From: Candidatus Sulfopaludibacter sp. SbA3
Lineage (GTDB): Bacteria; Acidobacteriota; Vicinamibacteria; Vicinamibacterales; UBA2999
Length of the DNA stretch: 64,000 bases
Assembly: GCA_945903265.1 (NCBI GenBank)
Contig: CAMDNQ010000002.1
Span: 186,001-250,000, forward strand
Direction: 5' to 3'
Position 1 is the first letter of the stretch. Each line of letters begins with the position of its first letter. A program made the translations under genes and the position numbers. The notes beneath the pieces are model-generated. The model saw only the letters and a program-made list of their open reading frames with translations, did not search any database and was not told the origin of the DNA. Of this stretch, positions 33,160-42,275 are shown piece by piece.

Positions 33160-34377
33160 ATGCATCAATGGCCGTTCGCCGCCCGTGCCTACGCGGGCGG
33201 CGCGCTCGCTGCCGCGTGCGCAATCGTCGCGGCGTCGGCGATGTCGCTGTCCGCTGTCTGGGTCGGCCTCCTGACCACGGCCACCCTGTACCTGGGATAC
33301 CAGGCGTGTCTCTCGCACGTTCGGGTGGAGCGCGTGAAGGCGCGGCAGATGTCCGAGCTGACCACGACGCTCGACGGCATCGCCGCCGCGCACCGCGAGA
33401 TCAACGCACTCTACGAAATCGCGCAGACCATTGCGTCAGGGCTGACCGTGGCCGACACGATGGCGCTCGTCTCGTCCAAGCTGTCGAGCCTGGTCCCGTT
33501 CTCCGCCTGTGCCCTGTTTCTCTATTCGGACCGGACGGAGCAGCTCCATTGCCGCTTCGCCACGGGGATTGATGCCGAGCTCATTCAACAGCAGGTACTC
33601 AAGAACGGTCAGGGTCTGGTGGGATGGGTCGCCCGGAACCGGCGCTCGCTCGTGAACGCGCGGCCGCAGACCGATCTCGAGGTCATGGGCTCGAACGCGC
33701 CGACGGTCCTTGAATCGGCCCTCGTCTGTCCGTTGATCGTGGCGGGTGAGCTGATCGGAACGCTGGCGGTGTACCACACGGCGTCCGGCTTCTATCAGGA
33801 TGACCACTCGCGGCTGCTCGATCGGATCTGCGGGCAGGCCGCGGCGGTCATTCACAACGCGATCATCTTCGAACAGACGCAGCAGGATTCGCTGACGGAC
33901 CCCCTGACAGGACTCCCAAACACGCGCTCTCTCTACCAGCACCTGACGCGCGAACTGGCGCGAGCCGCACGAATGGGCTCTGCGGTTGCGCTGATTGTCA
34001 TGGACCTCGACGAGTTCAAGGAGATCAACGACACGTACGGCCATCGTGCCGGCGACCGCGCCCTGCGTGAAGTCGGCCGGGCCCTCCGGTCGGCGATACG
34101 GCCGTACGACATGTGCGTCCGTTACGCCGGGGACGAGTTCATCGTGGTGCTGTCGGGATGCGGGCGTGAGGAAGCCGACGCCAAGCGCCGCGAGCTGCAG
34201 ACCATCGTGGCCCGGCTCGCCCTCGATGTTGAATCAGGACAGATTGGGATGGCGATCAGCGCAGGAATCGCGGTCTTTCCGGAGGATGGCGATACGTACG
34301 AATTGCTGCTCGCCGTCGCAGATCGCGAGATGTACGTCGATAAGCACGCCAGGAAGACCGAGACGCTCGCCTCGTAG
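33160..34377 (+). CDS. GAF-GGDEF diguanylate cyclase, membrane-anchored
   Basis: A 405-residue signalling protein. Two hydrophobic helices are at about residues 10-55 (GGALAAACAIVAASA; WVGLLTTATLYLGYQ), then a short coiled segment, a GAF domain at 85-240, and a GGDEF domain at 250-400. The active-site signature is AGDEF within VRYAGDEFIVVLSG, an accepted variant, so it probably makes cyclic di-GMP. The GAF ligand is unknown. ATG 33160 is preferred over the GTG just before it because AGGA lies six bases upstream. Confidence 0.87.
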   Translation: MHQWPFAARAYAGGALAAACAIVAASAMSLSAVWVGLLTTATLYLGYQACLSHVRVERVKARQMSELTTTLDGIAAAHREINALYEIAQTIASGLTVADTMALVSSKLSSLVPFSACALFLYSDRTEQLHCRFATGIDAELIQQQVLKNGQGLVGWVARNRRSLVNARPQTDLEVMGSNAPTVLESALVCPLIVAGELIGTLAVYHTASGFYQDDHSRLLDRICGQAAAVIHNAIIFEQTQQDSLTDPLTGLPNTRSLYQHLTRELARAARMGSAVALIVMDLDEFKEINDTYGHRAGDRALREVGRALRSAIRPYDMCVRYAGDEFIVVLSGCGREEADAKRRELQTIVARLALDVESGQIGMAISAGIAVFPEDGDTYELLLAVADREMYVDKHARKTETLAS

Positions 34378-34400
34378 CGCGTACGCGTGTAGCGTGCGCC

Positions 34401-35764
<1,364 letters not shown>

Positions 35765-35794
35765 CGGGTTCCGGCCTGGCGCGTCGCCTCCGAG

Positions 35795-35800
35795 TACACT
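35795..35800 (+). promoter_or_regulatory. -10 element (TACACT) for leaderless reductase transcript
   Basis: TACACT seven bases before the GTG at 35808, with no ribosome site between. Confidence 0.4.
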
Positions 35801-35807
35801 GCGGCGA

Positions 35808-36509
35808 GTGCCGGTCGTTACGGTTCCCGTCCTGGACGTAGAGGCGATCACCCCGCGATCGCGCCTCATCACACTGGATCTTCGCGGACAGTCGCTCGTC
35901 TTCGATCCGGGCCAGGCGGTAATGGTGGGCAGGACTGGCGATCGGGTACGGCGGCCCTATTCGATTGCCTGCTCGCCAGAACAGGCGAGCGACACACTGC
36001 GCCTCGAGCTCCTGATCGGCGTAGAGGCAGAGGCGACCTCGGATTTCGGGTTCGCCGCCGGCAGGACGCTCGAGATCGAAGGCCCCATCGGCACGTTTAC
36101 GCTGCCGCCAGACGCCTCGGCCGGGTGGATCCTGTTCGTGGCCGGCGGCACGGGCATCGCCCCGCTCCGGTCGATGCTGGATCACCTGCTCCGGAAGCAT
36201 CAGGGTCAGCGGATTTCGCTGTTGTACAGCGCGCGCAGCGGCGATGAGTTCGCGTTCATCGGGGAGCTTGAACGCCACGTTCGAGCGGGCGTCCTCGAGC
36301 TGCATCAGACGGTCACTCGTGATGATACAAAGTGGGCAGGACGCAGGGGCCGCATCGGCCGCGATCATTTTGAAGCCGTGCTGCACGAACCAGCCGACAC
36401 GCTCTGCTTCGTCTGCGGACCCTCATCGCTCGTGGACGAGTCGGTCAGCACGCTGAAAGCGCTCGGCGTCGCCGAGCCGAAGATTCGAACGGAGAGCTGG
36501 GGGAGGTAA
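35808..36509 (+). CDS. Ferredoxin-NADP reductase-like flavoprotein
   Basis: A 233-residue FAD/NAD(P)H oxidoreductase. The FAD site is RRPYSIACSP (RxYS motif), the pyrophosphate loop is FVAGGTGIAPLRSML, and the C-terminal CGPSSLVDE is the NAD(P) region. There is no 2Fe-2S domain, so it is a bare reductase of the FNR/PyrK type that would feed a separate electron carrier. The partner is unknown. Start GTG 35808 is set by TACACT and by the first beta strand. The stop is followed at once by a palindromic repeat. Confidence 0.75.
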   Translation: MPVVTVPVLDVEAITPRSRLITLDLRGQSLVFDPGQAVMVGRTGDRVRRPYSIACSPEQASDTLRLELLIGVEAEATSDFGFAAGRTLEIEGPIGTFTLPPDASAGWILFVAGGTGIAPLRSMLDHLLRKHQGQRISLLYSARSGDEFAFIGELERHVRAGVLELHQTVTRDDTKWAGRRGRIGRDHFEAVLHEPADTLCFVCGPSSLVDESVSTLKALGVAEPKIRTESWGR

Positions 36510-36510
36510 C

Positions 36511-36562
36511 GCGCAGGCTGAAGCCTGCGCGCTACATGTAGAGCGCAGGTTTCAACCTGCGC
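36511..36562. repeat. REP/BIME-like pair of palindromes
   Basis: GCGCAGGCTGAAGCCTGCGC (36511-36530) and GCGCAGGTTTCAACCTGCGC (36543-36562) are two near-identical hairpins joined by a 12-base spacer. They lie between convergent genes, where such elements limit read-through or stabilise mRNA ends. Whether they recur genome-wide cannot be seen here. Confidence 0.6.
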
Positions 36563-36569
36563 GCCAGTA

Positions 36570-36872
36570 TTACTCCGGAATGATCTGCATGGAGTCCTTC
36601 ACTTCGACGACTCCATCAATGCCGCGCGCGAGGCCGAGGGCCTGGTCGCGCTCGGTCGGACTCTTGACGCGTCCTGACAGCGTCACGACGCCCTTGAACG
36701 TATCGACGTCGATCCGCAGGCCGCCAACGGCCGGATCGTTGAGCATGGCCGTCTTGACTCGGGGCGTGATGGTCGTGTCGTCGATGGCCTCGCCAACGGT
36801 CTTGCCGCACGAAACCGTGACCGCCAGGATCATCGCGAAGATTGTTGCCTTGAAATAGCCGGGGTTCCGCAT
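36570..36872 (-). CDS. BON-domain lipoprotein
   Basis: A 100-residue exported lipoprotein. The signal FAMILAVTVSCGK ends in a lipobox (TVSC). The rest is one BON domain (LRIDVDTFKGVVTLSGRVKS, then IDGVVEVKDSMQI), which binds phospholipid or envelope partners, as in OsmY-like proteins. ATG 36872 has GGAGG four bases upstream. An ATG six codons earlier is less likely because it would precede the ribosome site. Confidence 0.8.
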   Translation of the reverse strand: MRNPGYFKATIFAMILAVTVSCGKTVGEAIDDTTITPRVKTAMLNDPAVGGLRIDVDTFKGVVTLSGRVKSPTERDQALGLARGIDGVVEVKDSMQIIPE

Positions 36873-36912
36873 AGTGCCTCCGGCCGACAAGGCAGCAACC
36901 TACATGCCCGTC

Positions 36913-37683
36913 TTACATGCCCGTCGCGTGGAACCCCGCGTCGACCATGAGGACTTCGCCGGTAATCGCTTTCCCGGCATCGCTGAGAAGAAACGCCCCA
37001 GCCTCCCCCACCTCAGCCGCTTCGACGTTCCGCCGCAGCGGCGCGCGCTCCCGATAGACATTCAGAATCGATGAAAAGCCGGAAATTCCGGCCGCCGCGA
37101 GCGTTTTGATCGGGCCGGCGGAGATGGCGTTGACGCGGATATTTTTGGGGCCGACGTCGGCCGCCAGGTAGCGGACGGTCGATTCGAGCGCGGCTTTGGC
37201 CACACCCATCACGTTGTAGTTCGGAAACACGCGCTCACTGCCGAGGTAGGTCAGTGTCAGGACACTGCCGCCGCCTCGAGATTCCATTAGTGGCATCGCG
37301 CCGCGCGTCAGCGCGATCAGCGAGTACGCCGAAATATCGAGCGCGGTCCGGAATCCTTCGCGGCTGGTGTTGGCAAATGGCGCAGACAGCTCGTCGCGCG
37401 GCGCGAACGCCGCGCCGTGCACCACGAAGTCGAGACCGCCGAACTCGGCGCCTACCTTCGCAAACACGGCGTCGATCTCGCTGTCGTTGGAGACGTCACA
37501 CGGCAGGATGAGCGGCGAGTCCAGCCCTTCGGCCAGCTCGTGTACGTGTTCCTCGAAGCGTCCCTGAAATGTAATGGCGAGACGGGCGCCGCGTCGTGCC
37601 GTGGCCTGCGCGATCGCCCACGCGATGGATCGCTTGTTGGCGACGCCGACGATCAGTCCGGTCTTGCCGGCGAAGTCCGACAC
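36913..37683 (-). CDS. fabI: Enoyl-ACP reductase (NADH)
   Basis: A 256-residue SDR-fold enzyme that completes each fatty acid elongation cycle. FabI signs: LIVGVANKRSIAWAIAQ cofactor loop, the long Tyr-x6-Lys spacing in YNVMGVAKAALE, and LTYLGSERV with the catalytic tyrosine. The GTG start overlaps the stop of the RGG-rich gene (TAGTG). Two tandem copies of TACATGCCCGTC lie at its stop codon. Confidence 0.9.
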   Translation of the reverse strand: MSDFAGKTGLIVGVANKRSIAWAIAQATARRGARLAITFQGRFEEHVHELAEGLDSPLILPCDVSNDSEIDAVFAKVGAEFGGLDFVVHGAAFAPRDELSAPFANTSREGFRTALDISAYSLIALTRGAMPLMESRGGGSVLTLTYLGSERVFPNYNVMGVAKAALESTVRYLAADVGPKNIRVNAISAGPIKTLAAAGISGFSSILNVYRERAPLRRNVEAAEVGEAGAFLLSDAGKAITGEVLMVDAGFHATGM

Positions 37684-38453
37684 TATCGTCCGCGCTTACG
37701 CCCGCCGCCGGCGCGGCCGCCCGCGGGAGGAGCTCCCGGCCGGTTGCCGCGCGGGCCACCTGGACCTCCCTGGCCGCGGTTCCCCGGCGCGCCGCCCTGA
37801 CGTGGACCGCCGCCGCCCTGGCGCGGCTGCCCCTGCCCGAATCCGGATCCCGATCCCTGTCGAGAGGACTGGCCCTGCCATCCGCCCCCGCCCTGTGGCT
37901 GCGGACCGCGCATCGGCCGGCGTCCCCGGCCGCCGCCGCCACCGCCGCCTTTGGTCCGGCCATCTGGCCCGCGCATCCCTGGCTGGCGAACCGTGAATTC
38001 AGGTTCCTTGCGCTCGGGGACCTGACCCTCCTGCCGCGGCAGCGTCGCGCGGATCAATCGCCGGTGCACGGGACCGTCGTCTTCGGGCAACCGGGCTTCG
38101 TCTTCGCCCGTTTCATCGTCCGGCGCGCCATCTGCGTTGAGCTGTTCGGAGTCGAACGCCTCGCCATCGGCGGCTCCCTCGTCGTCGATCAGGCCCTCGT
38201 CTGCCGGCATGTCATCGTCCGTGGGACGGAGGCGGCCGGGCACCGACGGGTCGGCGGCGCCGTCTTCGGGACGCTTGCGGCGCTGCGGCGGAAGGCGGGC
38301 CGCCTTGTATTCATGGTCGGCATCGCAGGTCGTGCAGCGGGTCTGCTTCACCTCGTCTTCGATCATGGCGACGACGGCGTGATTGGTGATGCGGCGCTCA
38401 CGCGGGCAATAGTCGTCCAGAATGTCACCGAGCCGAGGCCGGCGTTGTTGCAT
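37683..38453 (-). CDS. Disordered RGG-rich protein with cysteine motif
   Basis: A 256-residue protein of unknown function. The first 60 residues hold a possible zinc-binding element (DDYCPRERR then TRCTTCDADHEYK). Residues 60-150 are acidic and low in complexity. The last 105 are Gly/Arg/Pro/Gln-rich with GRGRR, GGPRG and GGGRKRGR units, like RGG boxes of RNA-binding proteins. No signal peptide. Such a layout in bacteria suggests nucleic-acid binding, possibly ribosome-linked, but this is inference. It is directly upstream of and coupled to fabI. Confidence 0.6.
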   Translation of the reverse strand: MQQRRPRLGDILDDYCPRERRITNHAVVAMIEDEVKQTRCTTCDADHEYKAARLPPQRRKRPEDGAADPSVPGRLRPTDDDMPADEGLIDDEGAADGEAFDSEQLNADGAPDDETGEDEARLPEDDGPVHRRLIRATLPRQEGQVPERKEPEFTVRQPGMRGPDGRTKGGGGGGGRGRRPMRGPQPQGGGGWQGQSSRQGSGSGFGQGQPRQGGGGPRQGGAPGNRGQGGPGGPRGNRPGAPPAGGRAGGGRKRGR

Positions 38454-38543
38454 TAAAACTCCCCGATATGCCTTTCAGGTGGGATGCGCGGCGGACACGC
38501 GGCGCAGGTGCCAAAAAAGTGTAGCAAAAGCGCCGGGAGGTTC

Positions 38544-39929
38544 CTACAGATTCCGCCGGAGGCCCTGGAGCCAGGATCGGCTCTCCCCGATCGCCGCTTT
38601 AACGGCATCCGGGTGGGTCGACTGCGGCGTGCGGCGGGCCTGGACGGAGGCGAGCGCCGTCGCCGCCTGCAGCACGTCATCGCCGAACAGATCGCTCGAG
38701 TCCCGCCATTCCTTGAGCGTCATCGTGCTGAAGTCCCGCCCCTCGGCCAGGAGCCGCCGTACGAGCGCGCCGACGACTTCGTGCGCCCGGCGGAACGGCA
38801 TCCCGCGAGAGACCAGGTAGTCGGCTACGTCGGTCGCCAGCAGAAGCCCTGATGCGGCCTGGCCGGTCCGATCGGCATTGACCGTCAGGCGGGAGACGAC
38901 GGCGTAGGTGGCGCGCAGCGACACGTGCAGCGTCGCTTCGGCGTCGAAGACCGCTTCCTTGTCCTCCTGCAGATCCTTGTTGTAGCCGGTCGGGAGACTC
39001 TTCATCGTCGCCAGCCAACCGGTCAGCCGCCCGATGGCGCGGCCGCTCTTGCCGCGCACGAGCTCCAGCGGATCCGGGTTCTTCTTCTGCGGCATCATGC
39101 TGCTGCCTGTGGCCGACGCGTCGGCGAGCTCGAAGAAGCCGTACTCCTCGCCAGTGAAGATGATCAGATCCTCGGCGAACCGGCTCAGATGCACCATCGC
39201 GAGCGACACCGCGAAGAGAAACGACGCCACGAAGTCCCGATCCGACGAGGCGTCCATGCTGTTGGAGACGACGCGCGAGAAGCCGAGCGCGCGCGCGAGC
39301 GCGGCGGTGTCGATCGGATAGCTGGTGCCTGCGACCGCGCCCGAGCCGAGCGTCAGGGCGTCGGCTTCCGCGGCGGCCGCGGCGAGCCGTGCGTGATCCC
39401 GCCTGAACGCGGCGGCGTGCGACAGGAAATAGTGGGCGACCAGCACCGGCTGGGCGCGGCGCATGTGCGTGTAGGACGGCATCAGCGCCAGGCCGGCGTG
39501 CTCGGCCTGCGCGACGCACGCCTCGACGAGCGTGGACAGCGCGTCCTGCAGCAGCAGGATACGCCGGCGCAGATACAGACGCAGATCCAGCGAGACCTGC
39601 TCGTTCCGCGACCGGCCCGTATGCAGGCGGCGTCCCGCGTCGCCGATGCGCTCCACCAGCTTGCGCTCGACAAAGCTGTGCACGTCCTCGTCCGGCCCCG
39701 AGACGTACGCCGGATCGCGGCGCCCCTCGGCCAGGATTGATTTCAGGGCTTCGACGATCGAGCGCACATCATCCGCCGACAGTACGCCGGCCGCGCCAAG
39801 CGCGTCCGCCCAGGCGATGCTCCCGGTGACGTCATCTTCGAAGAGGGCTCGATCGAACCCGAACGAGATGCCGAAGTCGAAGGCCTCGGGATCCGGCGCC
39901 GTATCGAATCGTCCTGACCAGAGGGTCAT
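38544..39929 (-). CDS. argH: Argininosuccinate lyase
   Basis: A 461-residue enzyme that splits argininosuccinate into arginine and fumarate. The opening TLWSGRFDTAPDPEAFDFG, HTGRSRNEQV, SYTHMRRAQPV and the flexible signature GSSMMPQKKNPDPLELVRG with catalytic serine are all present. ATG 39929 overlaps the stop of the ArgG-like gene (ATGA), so the two are coupled even though that partner looks inactive. Last gene of the argR transcript. Confidence 0.93.
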   Translation of the reverse strand: MTLWSGRFDTAPDPEAFDFGISFGFDRALFEDDVTGSIAWADALGAAGVLSADDVRSIVEALKSILAEGRRDPAYVSGPDEDVHSFVERKLVERIGDAGRRLHTGRSRNEQVSLDLRLYLRRRILLLQDALSTLVEACVAQAEHAGLALMPSYTHMRRAQPVLVAHYFLSHAAAFRRDHARLAAAAAEADALTLGSGAVAGTSYPIDTAALARALGFSRVVSNSMDASSDRDFVASFLFAVSLAMVHLSRFAEDLIIFTGEEYGFFELADASATGSSMMPQKKNPDPLELVRGKSGRAIGRLTGWLATMKSLPTGYNKDLQEDKEAVFDAEATLHVSLRATYAVVSRLTVNADRTGQAASGLLLATDVADYLVSRGMPFRRAHEVVGALVRRLLAEGRDFSTMTLKEWRDSSDLFGDDVLQAATALASVQARRTPQSTHPDAVKAAIGESRSWLQGLRRNL

Positions 39930-40756
39930 TGCTGGCTCACTGTCTCCTGGCTCTGTATCTGCTGGCTCTGTATCTGCTGCACCTGGCACTCCACGACCGT
40001 ATGTTGGCCCTTGAGGAGCGCGATCCGCACGGAGCCGTGCACACGCTCTGGACCGCCGCCGGCGTTGTCCGCCAAAATGTCCCCAGAAATCGCGGCCGTG
40101 TGAAGCGCGCGATAGGCGGCGCGCAGGACGACGGCTGCGGGCGCTTCGCCATGGGCGTCGTGCAGGTCTATTCGGCCGACGCCATGGTGGCCGGCGATGA
40201 TGTTGAGGATGTCGATCAAATCCGTGGGGATCATCGGCACGCCGTTGACGGCCGACGGGACGCCCCGGTCAAAGGCAATCTCCACTTCGGCCGCGCCCTC
40301 CGGAGCGTCGGACGCCGGCCTGGTCCAGACGTAAGCACCGGTACGGCCCCAGAGCGTCGACGTGTCGCCCGCCTGGCCCAGGACCACGGTGGCGTCTTCG
40401 ATATCCGCGATCTCGGCCATCTTCTTCGCGACGAGCCGGGCGGCAAGCCGAACGCCGAGCGGGTCGCTGTCGGGGTCGCTGTCGGGGTCGCTGTCGGGCG
40501 CCGTCAGGCCCGCCTGGAGCGACGGCACCGCATAGTCGCGCGCGAACTCCTCGCGCACGTCGAGCACGTGGACGCGCACGGCGCCCGCGCCGAGCGCACC
40601 GTCGCGCAGATGTTCGAGCTCCTGTCCCTGGCCGAGATCGAGGACGAGGGCCACCACCTCGGCATCGTGCTGCCGCGCCATGGCGGGGATGGCGGCCGCG
40701 CTCGCCGGACTTCCGGAGAATGGCACGAGGATGCGCCGGCTCCTGAGCGGGTTCAT
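39926..40756 (-). CDS. ArgG-derived pseudoenzyme (degenerate argininosuccinate synthase)
   Basis: A 276-residue protein recognisable as the short (non-E. coli) ArgG type but missing its catalytic middle. Kept: VALVLDLGQGQELEH, EEFARDYAVPSLQAG, LAARLVAKKMAEIA, TLWGRT, DRGVPSAVNG, AGHHGVGRIDL and GSVRIALLKGQHTVVE. Lost: the PP-loop (SGSPASA instead of SGGLDTS) and the TGKGNDQVRFE region. It also carries a DSDP triplet repeat and a QQIQS tail repeat. The reading frame is intact and coupled to argR and argH, so it is either a decaying relic or reused for regulation. The functional argG is elsewhere. Confidence 0.75.
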   Translation of the reverse strand: MNPLRSRRILVPFSGSPASAAAIPAMARQHDAEVVALVLDLGQGQELEHLRDGALGAGAVRVHVLDVREEFARDYAVPSLQAGLTAPDSDPDSDPDSDPLGVRLAARLVAKKMAEIADIEDATVVLGQAGDTSTLWGRTGAYVWTRPASDAPEGAAEVEIAFDRGVPSAVNGVPMIPTDLIDILNIIAGHHGVGRIDLHDAHGEAPAAVVLRAAYRALHTAAISGDILADNAGGGPERVHGSVRIALLKGQHTVVECQVQQIQSQQIQSQETVSQQ

Positions 40757-41199
40757 GACCGGGATAGCCCCTCGAGGCGCTTGACGAGCGCCCGCGCGCG
40801 GCGGGCATCCGGCGCAATCGCAAGAATCGTGTCGTCGCCCGCGATCGTCCCCACCACTTCGGGCAGCCGCGCGCCGTCGAGCGCGACGCCGAGCAGCTGC
40901 GCCTGGCCGGGGCCGGTCCGCAGCACGACCAGCTGCTGCACGCGGGCCACGTGCGTGAGGTATTCGGCGACGGCACGGTTGAACAGCGCCTTCGACGAGT
41001 GGCCGTTGACGGCGGGAGCGGCCGGCGGCTGGTACGCGCCCTCGGCCTTCACCAGCCCGAGCTCCCGCACGTCACGCGACAGCGTCGCCTGCGTGACGTC
41101 GTAGCCGGCCGCGCGCAGCTGCCGGCGCAGCTGCTCCTGGCTGCGCACGCGCTGCCGCTGGATGGCGTCGAGGATGGCCGACTGTCGGCGCGCCTTCAT
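40753..41199 (-). CDS. argR: Arginine repressor
   Basis: A 148-residue regulator of arginine genes. The N-terminal winged helix (AILDAIQRQRVRSQEQLRRQ; DVTQATLSRDVRELGLVK) binds ARG boxes; the C-terminal domain (GIDs near TGPGQAQLLGVALD and GTIAGDDTILAI) binds arginine and forms hexamers. It is divergent from argC across a 71-base gap with a strong promoter and paired operator arms. Its stop overlaps the next gene (ATGA). Confidence 0.9.
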   Translation of the reverse strand: MKARRQSAILDAIQRQRVRSQEQLRRQLRAAGYDVTQATLSRDVRELGLVKAEGAYQPPAAPAVNGHSSKALFNRAVAEYLTHVARVQQLVVLRTGPGQAQLLGVALDGARLPEVVGTIAGDDTILAIAPDARRARALVKRLEGLSRS

Positions 41200-41226
41200 G
41201 GACAGCCGTCAGCATACCGCAAACGC

Positions 41227-41255
41227 TTGACTGTTTATGCATCGGACTGTATAAA
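41227..41255 (+). promoter_or_regulatory. Sigma-70 promoter for argCBDAJF
   Basis: TTGACT (41227-41232), 17 bases, TATAAA (41250-41255): the best sigma-70 promoter in the window. The start point would be near 41262, giving a leader of about nine bases before ATG 41271. Confidence 0.7.
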
Positions 41256-41257
41256 TA
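41232..41257. promoter_or_regulatory. Paired ARG-box-like arms over the argC promoter
   Basis: TGTTTATGCA (41232-41241) and TGTATAAATA (41248-41257) are opposite-facing arms; the first read in reverse is TGCATAAACA, eight of ten matching the second. They cover the spacer and -10, where bound ArgR would block transcription of argC and perhaps argR. Confidence 0.5.
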
Positions 41258-41270
41258 CTCTCTTTTGCCG

Positions 41271-42275
41271 ATGACCAGAATCGCCCCTGTTCCTGCCCGC
41301 GTCGCGATTGCCGGCGCCACCGGCTATGCCGGCCAGGAGCTCGTCAAGCTGCTGGCGCGCCATCCCGCGGTCACGCTGACCGACGCGATGTCGTCTGGCG
41401 CCACGAGCGCGCCGCGGCCGCTGCCGGCGTTGAAGCGCATCTGGGACGGCACGGTGGTCCCCCTCGACATCGATCGGCTGGCTGCGGGGTCCGACGTCGT
41501 CATGCTCGCGCTGCCGGAGGCCGCCGCGGCGGAGATCGGCACGGCGCTGATCCAGCGCGGCCTGCGCGTCATCGATCTCTCAGGTGCGTTCCGGATCCGG
41601 AGCGATGCCGACCGTCAGCGCTGGTACCCCGCCACCACCGCGCTGCCCGACGGGGTCGTCTACGCGCTCCCGGAGCGGCATCCCGACGCCATCCGCGGGG
41701 CACGGCTCGCCTCGTGCCCGGGCTGCTATCCGACCGCCGCGCTGCTCGCACTCGAGCCGCTGGCCGCCGCTGGACTGATGGAAGGCAGCGTCGTGATCGA
41801 CGCCAAGTCAGGCATCTCCGGCGCCGGCAAAGCGCCGAGCGACCGGACGCACTTCTGCGAGAACCACGGCAGCGTCGCCGCGTACGGCATTTTTTCGCAC
41901 CGGCACGCCGCGGAAATCGAACAGGAGCTCGGCACGACCGTTACGTTCGTGCCGCATCTCGTGCCGCTCGATCGGGGCATTCTCGAGACGGTCTATGTCT
42001 CGCTGAAGCGCGGTACGACGGAGGCACAGGTCGCCGCGGCGCTGCAGGCGGCGTATGCGTCGGCGCCCTTCGTCCGGCTCACCGGAGGCGACCTGCCGGA
42101 GATCAAGCACGTCGCGTATACGAACTTCTGCGACATCGGCTGGAAGGTCGATGAGAGCCGCAGCCGGCTTGTCCTGGTGGTGGTGCTCGACAATCTGCTC
42201 AAGGGCGCGGCGAGCCAGGGCGTGCAGAATCTGAACCTGATGCTCGGGCTCGACGAAACGACGGGCCTGCGATGA
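41271..42275 (+). CDS. argC: N-acetyl-gamma-glutamyl-phosphate reductase
   Basis: A 334-residue NADPH enzyme, third step of arginine synthesis. GATGYAGQELVKLL is the cofactor loop, and the active-site cysteine lies in ASCPGCYPTAALLAL. GISGAGKAPSD, HRHAAEIEQEL and VPLDRGILETVY also fit ArgC type 1. ATG 41271 is chosen; the TTG two codons upstream falls at the predicted transcription start. First gene of argCBDAJF. Confidence 0.93.
   Translation: MTRIAPVPARVAIAGATGYAGQELVKLLARHPAVTLTDAMSSGATSAPRPLPALKRIWDGTVVPLDIDRLAAGSDVVMLALPEAAAAEIGTALIQRGLRVIDLSGAFRIRSDADRQRWYPATTALPDGVVYALPERHPDAIRGARLASCPGCYPTAALLALEPLAAAGLMEGSVVIDAKSGISGAGKAPSDRTHFCENHGSVAAYGIFSHRHAAEIEQELGTTVTFVPHLVPLDRGILETVYVSLKRGTTEAQVAAALQAAYASAPFVRLTGGDLPEIKHVAYTNFCDIGWKVDESRSRLVLVVVLDNLLKGAASQGVQNLNLMLGLDETTGLR

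Noticed and set aside
34378-34400. tRNA or terminator in the GGDEF-argG gap
   Set aside because: Only a short GC-rich sequence with partial repeats of GTAGCG; too small for a tRNA and without a T-tract.
36899-36925. Regulatory tandem repeat TACATGCCCGTC at the fabI stop
   Set aside because: Only two copies, one overlapping the coding end; it looks like a small duplication of no clear role.
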